This document shows, in pieces, positions 6,842-14,797 of a stretch of 29,012 bases of DNA. The notes beneath the pieces were generated by a model. The model ran no database searches. It saw only the letters and a list, made by a program, of their open reading frames with translations, and was not told the DNA's origin. Where the stretch lies: assembly GCA_026193155.1 (NCBI GenBank), contig JAPHSI010000218.1, forward strand, positions 1-29,012, written 5' to 3'. The stretch comes from Sulfurimonadaceae bacterium (GTDB lineage: Bacteria; Campylobacterota; Campylobacteria; Campylobacterales; Sulfurimonadaceae). Within the stretch, counting starts at the first letter, position 1, and every line of letters starts with the position of its first letter. The position numbers and the translations under genes are program-made.

Positions 6842-9476
6842 AGTTAGAGTACACGAAGTTGCGACAGAGATGGGTATAGCTTCAAAAGATGTTATAAATA
6901 AAGCTACCGAAATGGGTCTTGTTGTAAAGTCAGCTCAAAGTACAGTTAGTATGGAAGATGCTGAAAAAATCATGAACTATATAATGAATGGTGATACTCC
7001 TGAACCAAAAAATACTACACAAAAACCTGCTAAAGCTAAAAAAGCTAAAGAGGAAGTAGAAGAAGTTGTTGAAGTAAAAGAAGAGCCTAAAGAAGAAGCA
7101 AAAACAGAAGAGATATCTAAAGAAGAAGAACCAAAAACAGAAGAGATATCTAAAGAAGAAGAACCAAAAACAGAAGAAAAGACAGAAGAAAAATTAGAAA
7201 AAGAAGAAGTTCCAAAAAAAGAGGAATCTTCAACTAAAAATGAACCAATTATTAAAACTGTTCAAGTTCCTAAGAAGAAAATCGGTGGACTTAAAATTGT
7301 TAAAAAGAGAAAACCTGCTACAACTTCTAATGATTCTCAAGATACTTTCGAATCTCCTAGAAAACAACCAAAAGTTTCATCATATGGAAAAATCAGTGCA
7401 GAGGTATTAGAAGAATTAGCTTCAAAGAAAAAAGCTAAAAAAGAAGCTCCTGTTTCTAAAAAAGATACTGGGAAAAGAATGGATATCTTTGGTGGTTCAA
7501 TGGCTGAAGTATCTATGGATATGGATGATCAAGTAACACTTTTGGATTTAAATGCAACTGAACGTGCGCCGCTTGAACCTGAACAACCGAGAAAACCAAA
7601 ACAACCTAAACCAATTGGTAGAAATGCTAATAAAGGTAGAAATGCAGGTCGTGGTAGAAAAGTTTCTCGTGATAAACGTAAGAAATATACAAAAGATAAA
7701 CCTATAGATGAAGTAGTAACTCATGTAGAGATTCCAGAAGATATTCGTGTTTATGAATTTGCTGAAAAATTAAATCGTCCAATGTCTGATATCATCAAAG
7801 TTTTATTTGACCTTGGTATGATGATGACTAAAAATGACTTTTTAGGAAGTGATGAAATTGAAGTATTGTCAGATGAATTTGGTGTTGAAGTTACTATAGT
7901 TGATCCAAAAGATGATTTCAACTATGAAGAAGATTTGGCACACGATATTGAAGAAGATAAAAACGCAGTAAAACGCCCTCCTGTAATTACTATTATGGGT
8001 CATGTTGATCATGGTAAAACTTCACTTCTAGATGCTATTAGAAGTGCTAAAGTGACTGAAGGTGAAGCAGGTGGGATTACTCAGCATATCGGTGCATATA
8101 CAGTTGAACAACATGGTGAACCTATTACATTTATAGATACTCCGGGTCACGCGGCATTTGGTGCTATGCGTCAACGTGGTACGGATGTAACAGATATTAT
8201 TGTTATTGTTGTTGCAGCTGATGATGGTGTAAAACCACAAACAGAAGAAGTTATAAAAATTGCAAAAGATTCAGGTGCACCTGTTATTGTTGCATTAAAT
8301 AAAATGGATAAAGAGACAGCAAACCCTGACTTAGTTAAAGGTCAAATGGCTGAACACGGTATGACTTCGGTTGACTGGGGTGGAGATATTGAATTTATTC
8401 CATTATCTGCTAAGAGTGGTATGGGTATTGATGATTTACTTGAAAATATTTTAATTACAGCAGAAGTATTAGAACTTAAAGCTAACCCTACTGTTCCTGC
8501 AAAATCTGCAGTTGTTGAGGCTTCACTTGAAAAAGGTCGTGGTCCTGTAGCTACTGTTATCGTTCAAAACGGTACTTTAAAAGTTGGTGATAATATTGTT
8601 TGTGGTAGCTCTTACGGGCGTGTAAAAGCTCTTATTGATGAGAATGGAAAACAGATAAAATCTATAGGCCCATCTCATACTGCTCAAGTAGCTGGACTTG
8701 ATACTGTTCCGCCTTCAGGCGAGATTTTAATGGCAGTTAACAGTGACAAAGAAGCTAAAGAGTATGCACATAAACGTTATGAGTATGACAGACATAAAGA
8801 GCTTTCCAAATCTACTAAATCTACACTTGAAGATATGACGGCTATGATTGCAGAAGGAAAACTTAAAACTCTTAAAGTTGTACTAAAAGCTGATGTACAC
8901 GGTTCACTTGAAGCACTTAAATCCTCACTTACTGATTTAAGAAATGAAGAGGTAAAAGTTGAAGTTATCTCTACAGGTGTTGGTGGAATCACTGAAAATG
9001 ACGTTGAGTTAGCATCTGCTAGTGACAACTGTGTACTTCTAGGGTTTAATATTCGTCCAACAGGTTCAGTTAAAGCATTAGCTAAACAACGTGGAATTGA
9101 GATAAGAAACTACTCTATAATCTATCAGCTGCTTGATGATGTTACAGCAATGTTAACTGGTATGATGGACCTTAAATTTACTGAAGAAAATACTGGTCAG
9201 GCTGATGTTAAAGATACATTCAAAACTCCTAAAGGTATGATTGCAGGTTGTACTGTAGTTGATGGTAAACTTATACGTGGTGGGCTTGTTCGTGTCATTC
9301 GTGACGGTGTCGTTATATTTGAGGGTGAACTTACATCTCTTAAACGTTTCAAAGATGATGTTGAAGAAGTTGGTAACGGATATGAATGTGGTGTTGGAGT
9401 TAAAGGGTATGATGATGTACAAGTTGGCGACGTAATTGAAACATTCAAAAAAGTTGAACAAAAAGTTGAACTATAA
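6831..9476 (+). CDS. infB: Translation initiation factor IF-2
   Basis: IF-2 is the GTPase that brings initiator fMet-tRNA to the 30S subunit and promotes subunit joining. The 881-residue protein has a first IF2_N domain (about residues 4-50), a long lysine/glutamate-rich linker (about 55-300), a second IF2_N domain (about 305-355), the G domain, and the C-terminal beta-barrel domains. GTPase motifs are intact: GHVDHGKT (390-397), DTPGH (436-440), NKMD (490-493) and SAKSG. AAGGAG lies 10 bases before the ATG. The linker contains a 33-base tandem repeat (see the separate entry). The gene starts inside ylxR and is followed closely by rbfA and rimP, the usual translation-factor group. Confidence 0.98.
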   Translation: MIDKVRVHEVATEMGIASKDVINKATEMGLVVKSAQSTVSMEDAEKIMNYIMNGDTPEPKNTTQKPAKAKKAKEEVEEVVEVKEEPKEEAKTEEISKEEEPKTEEISKEEEPKTEEKTEEKLEKEEVPKKEESSTKNEPIIKTVQVPKKKIGGLKIVKKRKPATTSNDSQDTFESPRKQPKVSSYGKISAEVLEELASKKKAKKEAPVSKKDTGKRMDIFGGSMAEVSMDMDDQVTLLDLNATERAPLEPEQPRKPKQPKPIGRNANKGRNAGRGRKVSRDKRKKYTKDKPIDEVVTHVEIPEDIRVYEFAEKLNRPMSDIIKVLFDLGMMMTKNDFLGSDEIEVLSDEFGVEVTIVDPKDDFNYEEDLAHDIEEDKNAVKRPPVITIMGHVDHGKTSLLDAIRSAKVTEGEAGGITQHIGAYTVEQHGEPITFIDTPGHAAFGAMRQRGTDVTDIIVIVVAADDGVKPQTEEVIKIAKDSGAPVIVALNKMDKETANPDLVKGQMAEHGMTSVDWGGDIEFIPLSAKSGMGIDDLLENILITAEVLELKANPTVPAKSAVVEASLEKGRGPVATVIVQNGTLKVGDNIVCGSSYGRVKALIDENGKQIKSIGPSHTAQVAGLDTVPPSGEILMAVNSDKEAKEYAHKRYEYDRHKELSKSTKSTLEDMTAMIAEGKLKTLKVVLKADVHGSLEALKSSLTDLRNEEVKVEVISTGVGGITENDVELASASDNCVLLGFNIRPTGSVKALAKQRGIEIRNYSIIYQLLDDVTAMLTGMMDLKFTEENTGQADVKDTFKTPKGMIAGCTVVDGKLIRGGLVRVIRDGVVIFEGELTSLKRFKDDVEEVGNGYECGVGVKGYDDVQVGDVIETFKKVEQKVEL
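7101..7176 (+). repeat. 33-bp in-frame tandem repeat in the infB linker (2 perfect copies plus part)
   Basis: Two identical 33-base units at 7101-7133 and 7134-7166 each encode KTEEISKEEEP, followed by the first 9-10 bases of a third unit. The unit length keeps the reading frame, so copy number could vary without breaking IF-2; only the length of the flexible linker would change. Confidence 0.95.
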
Positions 9477-9487
9477 AGAGCAATTTA

Positions 9488-9853
9488 GTGACTGATGCAC
9501 AGATAAAACTTAAAAGAACTGACTCTATTTTGCAAGAGCTTATCCCAGAAGCTCTTAGTCAGTTAAACGACAATCGCTTACACGAACTTGACATTATAGA
9601 AGTTAGATGTGCAAAAGGTCGTGACGATGCAAAAGTATATGTAGATCCTAGTTTTTTTACAGAAGAAGAAAAAAAAGTTTATTTAAAACAGTTAAAAAAA
9701 GCTCGTCCTATTATAGAAGACCACTGTAAAAAAGACCAAGGTTGGTTTAGATGTCCAAGGCTTGTTTTTGAGTTTGATGAACATCTAAAAAAAGCTCAGA
9801 CTATAGATGAGCTGTTTAAAAAAATATCTAAGGATAAAAAAGATGAGTCTTGA
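9488..9853 (+). CDS. rbfA: 30S ribosome-binding factor RbfA
   Basis: RbfA is a small KH-like protein that binds immature 30S subunits and helps finish the 5' end of 16S rRNA. The 121-residue protein starts at GTG 9488, 11 bases after infB. It shows the expected pattern: an N-terminal helix with KLKRTDSILQELIPEAL, a strand LDIIEVRCAKGRDDAKVYVD, a helix of LKKARPIIEDHCKK, and the closing strand RCPRLVFEFDEHLKKA leading to IDELFKKI. It is somewhat diverged from the E. coli form but normal for this class. The end overlaps rimP by 11 bases. Confidence 0.9.
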   Translation: MTDAQIKLKRTDSILQELIPEALSQLNDNRLHELDIIEVRCAKGRDDAKVYVDPSFFTEEEKKVYLKQLKKARPIIEDHCKKDQGWFRCPRLVFEFDEHLKKAQTIDELFKKISKDKKDES

Positions 9854-10292
9854 GAGTGATATTGAGTCATTTGTAAAATCTCTTGATTTAGAGCTTTATG
9901 ATATCTCAACTGTGAATGAGTTTGATGAGACAATATATAGAATTTCTGTTGTCTCAAACGAAATTGAGGACGGAAAAAGAAAACCTGTAAGTCTAGATGC
10001 ATGTGCAGAATTAAGCCGTTTAATATCCCCACTTTTAGATGTTACACCTCCAGTTTCAGGTGATTATCGTTTAGAGGTTTCAAGTCCGGGTATTGAGAGA
10101 AAACTAAAAAATCTACATCATTACGAACTTTCTATAGGTGAAGATGTTCAACTCGGATTTTCTAGCCGTGATAAGTTAAAAGGCAAGTTGATAAGTGTTA
10201 AAGATTCTAAAATCATTGTAGAAGTTGACGGTAAAGAAGAGGTTGTAGACTTTGGCGAAATCTCTAAAGGTAAAACCTACTTTGAATGGTAA
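9843..10292 (+). CDS. rimP: Ribosome maturation factor RimP
   Basis: RimP binds free 30S subunits and assists head assembly. An upstream ATG at 9807 is in frame but has no ribosome site. The ATG at 9843 has AAGGAT 7 bases before it and gives the expected N-terminus SLESDIESFVKSLDLELYD, so I use 9843 (149 residues). The family signature SGDYRLEVSSPGIERKL lies near residues 72-88, followed by the C-terminal SH3-like domain with KLKGKLISVKDSKIIVEVDG. The start overlaps rbfA by 11 bases and the end overlaps ribD by 7, so rbfA, rimP and ribD look translationally coupled. Confidence 0.92.
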   Translation: MSLESDIESFVKSLDLELYDISTVNEFDETIYRISVVSNEIEDGKRKPVSLDACAELSRLISPLLDVTPPVSGDYRLEVSSPGIERKLKNLHHYELSIGEDVQLGFSSRDKLKGKLISVKDSKIIVEVDGKEEVVDFGEISKGKTYFEW

Positions 10293-11287
10293 TAAATTCT
10301 GAATTTTTTATGAACCTCGCCTTAAAAGAGGCATGGAAATATCAAGGGCTTACATACCCAAATCCGGCAGTTGGATGCTGTGTTGTTTCTGAGAATGAAA
10401 CTATACTCTCTGTTGAAGCCCATAAAAAATCAGGACTTCCACATGCGGAAGTTGAAGCTTTAAAATCTGCATATATCAAACTTACAAACGACTCTAAAAT
10501 ACAAACACTTACAAACTCAGCTGATATACATAAATACTTAATAAAAAATCATAATGATATTTTTAAAAACTGCAGTGTTTATACTACGCTTGAGCCATGC
10601 TCACATATTGGAAAAACTCCATCATGTGCAGATTTATTATGCTCATTAGGTGTTAAAAAAGTATATGTAGGTGCACTGGATGCAAATCCTGAAGCTTCGT
10701 GCGGGAATGAAAAACTATTAAATGCAAATATAGAAGTACAAAACGGTATTTTACAGAATGAGTGTCAGGAACTTTTATATCCTTTTGATAGATGGTCTGA
10801 AAATAAGTTTGTATGTTTTAAATGGGCTCAGAGATTAAACGGCACATATGATGATGGGATAATAACTTCAAAAGAATCACGCAAAAACGTACATGATATG
10901 AGAGATAAGTGTGACTTACTTGTTATTGGCGGTGAGACAGTCAGGGTTGATAGACCGACTTTGGATGCAAGATTAGTAGATGGTAAATCTCCGGATATTT
11001 TAATATATTCACGCCAAAAAGAGTTTGATAAAACTATACCTTTATTTGAGGTAAAAAATAGAAAAGTTATAATATCAGACAAATTAGATATTATTGATGA
11101 CTATAAAAATATTATGATAGAGGGTGGAGCTAATATGTTTGAAGCTACTTGTGATATAGTAGATAGATATCTTTGTTATATAGCTCCAAAAGTAGGGGGA
11201 AGTAAAGTATTTCAAACAAATATGGAAGAATTTGAAATTTTAAATATACTCCAAGATGACAAAGATATAATTATGTGGTTGAAATAG
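10286..11287 (+). CDS. ribD: Bifunctional riboflavin biosynthesis deaminase/reductase RibD
   Basis: RibD deaminates and then reduces the pyrimidine intermediate in riboflavin synthesis. In the 333-residue protein the deaminase domain comes first: YPNPAVGCCVV (about 24-34), the zinc/catalytic motif HAE at 53-55, and PCSHIGKTPSC with zinc cysteines C105 and C114. Between HAE and the cysteine motif there are about 25 more residues than in the E. coli enzyme (sequence around KIQTLTNSADIHKYLI). The reductase domain follows, with FKWAQRLNG, SRKNVHDMR, GGETVRVDRPTLDARL and MIEGGANMFE. The domain is compact. An ATG at 10310 is an alternative start; the first ATG, overlapping rimP by 7 bases, is preferred only by context. 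Confidence 0.93.
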   Translation: MVINSEFFMNLALKEAWKYQGLTYPNPAVGCCVVSENETILSVEAHKKSGLPHAEVEALKSAYIKLTNDSKIQTLTNSADIHKYLIKNHNDIFKNCSVYTTLEPCSHIGKTPSCADLLCSLGVKKVYVGALDANPEASCGNEKLLNANIEVQNGILQNECQELLYPFDRWSENKFVCFKWAQRLNGTYDDGIITSKESRKNVHDMRDKCDLLVIGGETVRVDRPTLDARLVDGKSPDILIYSRQKEFDKTIPLFEVKNRKVIISDKLDIIDDYKNIMIEGGANMFEATCDIVDRYLCYIAPKVGGSKVFQTNMEEFEILNILQDDKDIIMWLK

Positions 11288-11340
11288 CCTCTAGCAAGAA
11301 ACAAGAATGCTTAAGGCTCAAAAGAGAGGATAGTTAGCGA

Positions 11341-12051
11341 ATGGAAAAACAGCAAAAAATAGTTTCAATGTTTGATGAGATAGCTCCAACATATGATACT
11401 GCAAACCGTGTTATGAGTATGGGTGTTGATAAAAGCTGGAGAAGAAAAGCATGTGATTTAGCATATGAGTTCAAAGGTGAAGATACACTAGATAAAATAG
11501 TAGATGTAGCATGTGGAACCGGTGATATGATGGACTTCTGGAGAAGCAGAGCCGAAATCAGTGGTGTTGCTGTAGGTGAGATTATAGGTGTTGATCCATC
11601 AAAAGGTATGGTTAGTGTTGCACGCGAAAAATATCCTAAGTTTAATTACCATATTGCTAAAGCTACGGAAATCCCTCTTGAAGATGAATCTGCAGATATT
11701 TTAAGTATAACTTATGGTATCCGTAATGTTGTTGAGAGAAAAGAAGCACTTGATGAGTTTAACCGTGTTCTTAAAAAAGATGGACTTGTAGTAATTCTAG
11801 AATTTATGAAAAATGAAAATCCATCTCTTCTTGGTAGAATTAGAGATTTTTATATGAATAAAATTTTGCCAAAAGTAGGTGGTTTTATATCTAAAAATCT
11901 TGAGGCATACGAGTACCTTCCTACCTCAATAGAAGACTTCTCTACTGTGGCAAATATGATGAAAGAACTCGAAGTTGCAGGCTTTGAAATGTTATATAAC
12001 AAAAGCTTCTCAATGGATATATCTACCCTTTTAATAGCTAGAAAAAAATAG
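11341..12051 (+). CDS. ubiE: Demethylmenaquinone methyltransferase (UbiE/MenG family)
   Basis: A 236-residue class I SAM methyltransferase. The N-terminus KIVSMFDEIAPTYDTANRVMSMGVDKSWRR is the UbiE/MenG signature. The SAM-binding glycine motif VDVACGTGDM lies at about 54-63, an acidic strand end in IIGVDPSKGM follows, and the later family motif ITYGIRNV is present. This class uses menaquinone rather than ubiquinone, so the enzyme most likely methylates demethylmenaquinone (menG function). Menaquinone synthesis in many Campylobacterota uses the futalosine route, but the final methylation is still of this type. AGAGAGGA precedes the ATG by about 10 bases. It is the last gene of the long plus-strand run and ends at a bidirectional hairpin. 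Confidence 0.94.
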   Translation: MEKQQKIVSMFDEIAPTYDTANRVMSMGVDKSWRRKACDLAYEFKGEDTLDKIVDVACGTGDMMDFWRSRAEISGVAVGEIIGVDPSKGMVSVAREKYPKFNYHIAKATEIPLEDESADILSITYGIRNVVERKEALDEFNRVLKKDGLVVILEFMKNENPSLLGRIRDFYMNKILPKVGGFISKNLEAYEYLPTSIEDFSTVANMMKELEVAGFEMLYNKSFSMDISTLLIARKK

Positions 12052-12075
12052 TCCAATCAGCTTAAGCTGACTGGA
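12052..12075 (-). terminator. Hairpin terminator between convergent ubiE and the EF-hand-like gene
   Basis: A 10-bp stem with one A/C mismatch and a TTAA loop (left arm TCCAATCAGC, right arm GCTGACTGGA). On the minus strand it is followed by TATTTTTTT, a good Rho-independent tail for the EF-hand-like gene. On the plus strand the tail is only TTAATTC, so it should be weaker there for ubiE. The minus-strand stop codon lies in the loop. Confidence 0.75.
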
Positions 12076-13099
12076 TTAATTCAGATAGTTTAGAATCTTT
12101 TTTTGCAAAGTCTATTTGGCTTACAATTCCACTACTTCCATCTTCCTTTAAAAATAGACCGTTTGAACGGATACGACCCAAAATTTCACTCTCAGATGTT
12201 TTAAGATTAAAATTTTCTTCGTTATATCCAAGATATATAGCACCAATACCCATCTCTCCAAGTGCTACTAGTTTATCTTCAGTATCAGTTTTTTTCCAGA
12301 TGCGAAGTGAGTCCAATATTGAATCATTTTCATCAATCCAACCATTATTGTCATCATCAAATCTGGCTAAATCATAAAAGCCGTTTCCATTTTGTGTACC
12401 AAATAGTTCTGTACCGTCATCAATGCTATTGTTGTTATTTTTATCAAGCGCTAAAAATCCACAACCTTCCGATAATTTGGATATTTGATCAGACTCACCG
12501 TCACAATCAATATCAAAAGAGAATTTTTGTTTATCTAAATTTGGAATTTCACCATCAAAGTTTAAGACAAGTGGATCAAAAAACATAGTCTTAGTAAGTT
12601 GGTGTCTTTGCACAAAAGTTGAAGAGAAAGATAAATCAATATCAAGTTTTATTTTTTGCGTATCAGTTTGAACCCAGCCATCCATTTGCAAATCTAAACT
12701 CTCTTGATGAATTACCTCCTGAGTAAGTGATACTTCTTGAAACATTAGCTCTCTTGGCTCTAATGAGTTTATATCCAGTTCCTTTTGATTATTATTGCCA
12801 GAATAACCGTTATACATTAAATCTTTTTGTATATCTTCAATTGATCTGATATTAAGACCAAAACTCTCTTGTTTAGTTGAAATACTTTGTATAGATGATA
12901 TAAACTGTTGAACTATAATATATCCCAACCTTTGTGTAAACTCAGATTCTTTGTTCGTAATGTTAAGTTCTTGTGTATTGTTACTTTGAATATCATCACT
13001 CATACTTAGTGAAAACAACTCTTGCTCAAATAGATTTGAGACTTGCGTAGATTTTGAATGCTGTGATTGCATCCCTATAGAAAAATTTTCTATCTTCAT
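12062..13099 (-). CDS. EF-hand-like acidic protein with RTX-associated calcium-binding region; function unknown
   Basis: A 345-residue protein from ATG 13099. A longer in-frame TTG at 13165 is rejected because the ATG has AAGGAT about 6 bases upstream and the TTG would lie before the predicted transcription start. The N-terminal half (about 1-170) is low-complexity, Gln/Ser/Asn-rich, with no signal peptide or membrane segment. The C-terminal half opens with FFDPLVLNFDGE and holds three acidic Dx[DN]x[DN]G-like loops: DIDCDGESDQ (about 196), DKNNNNSIDDGTELFG (about 219) and DDDNNGWIDEND (about 248). The region ends in IRSNGLFLKEDGSSG. This resembles the calcium-binding region seen beside RTX repeats and in a group of stand-alone proteobacterial proteins that I recognise but cannot name. 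A candidate sigma-54 promoter and the neighbouring fliK-like gene suggest a flagellum-linked role. Confidence 0.75.
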   Translation of the reverse strand: MKIENFSIGMQSQHSKSTQVSNLFEQELFSLSMSDDIQSNNTQELNITNKESEFTQRLGYIIVQQFISSIQSISTKQESFGLNIRSIEDIQKDLMYNGYSGNNNQKELDINSLEPRELMFQEVSLTQEVIHQESLDLQMDGWVQTDTQKIKLDIDLSFSSTFVQRHQLTKTMFFDPLVLNFDGEIPNLDKQKFSFDIDCDGESDQISKLSEGCGFLALDKNNNNSIDDGTELFGTQNGNGFYDLARFDDDNNGWIDENDSILDSLRIWKKTDTEDKLVALGEMGIGAIYLGYNEENFNLKTSESEILGRIRSNGLFLKEDGSSGIVSQIDFAKKDSKLSELIQSA

Positions 13100-13161
13100 A
13101 GTAGATCCTTCGCATCTACCTCCATGTTTATTTAATTTTTTACATCTTGTATATTTATCAA

Positions 13162-13175
13162 GCAAAATTAGTACC
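13162..13175 (-). promoter_or_regulatory. Candidate sigma-54 promoter (GG-N10-GC)
   Basis: Read on the minus strand: AGGTAC-TAATT-TTGCT. The GG (13175-13174) and GC (13163-13162) are exactly 10 bases apart, and the -12 element TTGCT is a full match to the sigma-54 consensus; the -24 element matches 4 of 6 (AGGTAC against TGGCAC). It predicts a start near 13150 and a leader of about 50 bases before the ATG at 13099. Sigma-54 controls rod/hook-stage flagellar genes in this class. Confidence 0.6.
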
Positions 13176-13186
13176 TTTTATTTTGC

Positions 13187-13192
13187 TATAAT
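13187..13192 (+). promoter_or_regulatory. Extended -10 (TGCTATAAT) placed for a leaderless fliK-like mRNA
   Basis: A perfect TATAAT preceded by TG-C, with a T-rich tract upstream. Only 6 bases separate it from the ATG at 13199, and there is no ribosome site in those bases (CTTCAG). The expected transcription start is the A of the ATG. Confidence 0.65.
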
Positions 13193-13198
13193 CTTCAG

Positions 13199-14797
13199 AT
13201 GATAAATATAGTTGATTCAAAAAAACTTAGTATTATAGCTCCAAATACAAACAAGGCTTTAAAAGAAGTATTAAAAGATATATCTCCAAAAGAGTTGCAA
13301 AGCATCTCCAGTGGTAAAGACTTGAAGTCAATTATGGATTCTATTTTAAAACAAAGTTCAATCGATAACTCAAATGATAAAACTTTGTTGGGACTTGTCA
13401 AAAATAATCCAACTCTAAAAAATTTGGGTGATGTGTCAACAACTATAAAAGATTTACTCAACACTATAAAGTCTGACAAAAATCCACTTCCAATAGAGAA
13501 AGTTTTGAAAAATATTTTAGTAGATATTAAAGATGTGAAAGATACACAACTAAAACAAAAGTTTGAAAACTCAGGTGTTTTTTTAGAGTCACGTATAAAA
13601 GATATAAAATCACCGCAACAGGAGTTAAAGTCTATTTTAGTCTCTTTGGAAAAAGTATTAAATAAAAGTGAGTTTTCATCTTCAAAGATTATTTTAAATG
13701 ATGTAAAAACTATTTTAAATAATCATTTGGCAAAAGAGCTTCAAAGTGCACAGAAAACTGTTGCAGACATACCGCAACATAAAGAACTTATTCTTCCTAA
13801 AGATATCTCTTTAGTAGCTTATAACGTAAAAAAAATTGTAGCTGAACTAAAGTCTGCTCAAAACATGATACAAACTATTTATAAGCCTGAATTTGAAGAA
13901 CTTATAAGAAAACTGGAACATTTAACATCGCCAAAATTATTAAACGTACAAGATTTTAAATATCCTCAAGTAAAAGAGATTTTAGAACAAGTATCACAAC
14001 AAGTTTCTAAATCTGTCAGTATAGAATCAAAAGGTATCATGGACGCCCTTCAAAAAATATTTACGAGCTTAAAATCTATTGAACAAAATGTAACTACGCC
14101 TAAACTTATTCTAGAAAATTTTATCTCTAAAGATATTCCAAAAGAGATTAAAAATTTATCACAACTTGTAAAGGATATAGTTATAAAAGCTGATCCTATT
14201 TTCTCAAAAACCACACTTGCTATAGTGGATAAGTTAGAAGTTTTATCTTCTACCAAAGGATTGAACCCTCAGCAAAATGTAAAAGAGCTTTTTTCAACCG
14301 ATTTTAAATCTGTTTTACTAAAGGCTACTGAAGAGATTAAAAATTCAAATCATCCAAATAAAACAGAACTTTTAAATCATATAGATAAGCTTTCACTTCA
14401 AATAGACAATCTGCAACTAGTGTCGCATCTTTCAAATGCATCTTCACTTTATCTGCCATTTTCATGGGATGCAATGCAAGAAGGTAAAATCGAGATTAAA
14501 AAAGGGGATAATAATAGGTTTTATTGTGATATAGATTTAAAATTAAAAGAGTATGGTGAGTTAAAGTTTAAGCTGATTTTATATGAAAAAAACCAACTAA
14601 ATCTTCATATATACACTACGAGTAAAGAGTTCCAAAATATTATAAAAGAAAATCTCCAAAGCCTTAGAAGTGCAATAATAGATGTAAATGTAACACCAAG
14701 GGAAATTAGGATTTTTGAGCCTAAAGAGACAAATGCTACAAGTGCATATAATGATTACAGTGGTGATTTGGCAAGTGGTTTTGAGGCAAAAGTATGA
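13199..14797 (+). CDS. FliK-like flagellar hook-length control protein
   Basis: A 532-residue protein. The long N-terminal part (about 1-420) is helical, Lys/Ser/Leu-rich and repetitive in style, with many I-L-x-x-I/L-K segments and no signal peptide. The C-terminal part (about 425-515) has the FliK/Flg_hook pattern: LPFSWDAMQEGKIEIKKG, then LKLKEYGELKFKLILYEKNQLNLHIYTT, and a helix ending in LQSLRSAIIDVNVTPREIRIF. FliK-type proteins measure hook length and signal FlhB to switch export. Its stop overlaps flhX by 4 bases, so it is coupled to the free FlhB C-terminal domain, its likely binding partner. The same fliK-like/flhB-tail pairing is known in Firmicutes. Another, true fliK may exist elsewhere in the genome. 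Confidence 0.78.
   Translation: MINIVDSKKLSIIAPNTNKALKEVLKDISPKELQSISSGKDLKSIMDSILKQSSIDNSNDKTLLGLVKNNPTLKNLGDVSTTIKDLLNTIKSDKNPLPIEKVLKNILVDIKDVKDTQLKQKFENSGVFLESRIKDIKSPQQELKSILVSLEKVLNKSEFSSSKIILNDVKTILNNHLAKELQSAQKTVADIPQHKELILPKDISLVAYNVKKIVAELKSAQNMIQTIYKPEFEELIRKLEHLTSPKLLNVQDFKYPQVKEILEQVSQQVSKSVSIESKGIMDALQKIFTSLKSIEQNVTTPKLILENFISKDIPKEIKNLSQLVKDIVIKADPIFSKTTLAIVDKLEVLSSTKGLNPQQNVKELFSTDFKSVLLKATEEIKNSNHPNKTELLNHIDKLSLQIDNLQLVSHLSNASSLYLPFSWDAMQEGKIEIKKGDNNRFYCDIDLKLKEYGELKFKLILYEKNQLNLHIYTTSKEFQNIIKENLQSLRSAIIDVNVTPREIRIFEPKETNATSAYNDYSGDLASGFEAKV

Noticed and set aside
7101..7176. Tandem repeat in infB as a CRISPR-like array
   Set aside because: The units are directly adjacent with no spacers and lie in frame in a coding region.
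9153..9461. Open frames on the minus strand inside infB (also 8028-8240, 8777-9028, 9197-9448)
   Set aside because: They lie wholly within a well-supported gene, have no ribosome site, and their translations are low-complexity reflections of infB codon use.
9807..9842. Longer rimP start at ATG 9807
   Set aside because: There is no ribosome site, and the extra 12 residues (SCLKKYLRIKK) are rbfA sequence read in another frame; ATG 9843 has AAGGAT and the family N-terminus.
11288..11340. Possible small RNA or tRNA between ribD and ubiE
   Set aside because: The 53 bases form no cloverleaf or clear hairpin and contain the ubiE ribosome site; they are an ordinary intergenic spacer.
12262..12588. 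Plus-strand frame opposite the EF-hand-like gene
   Set aside because: It is antisense to a supported gene; its composition (many His, Tyr, Cys) is the mirror of Asp/Asn-rich codons.
13100..13165. N-terminal extension of the EF-hand-like protein from TTG 13165
   Set aside because: The TTG would precede the predicted sigma-54 transcript start and has no ribosome site, while ATG 13099 has AAGGAT at proper spacing.
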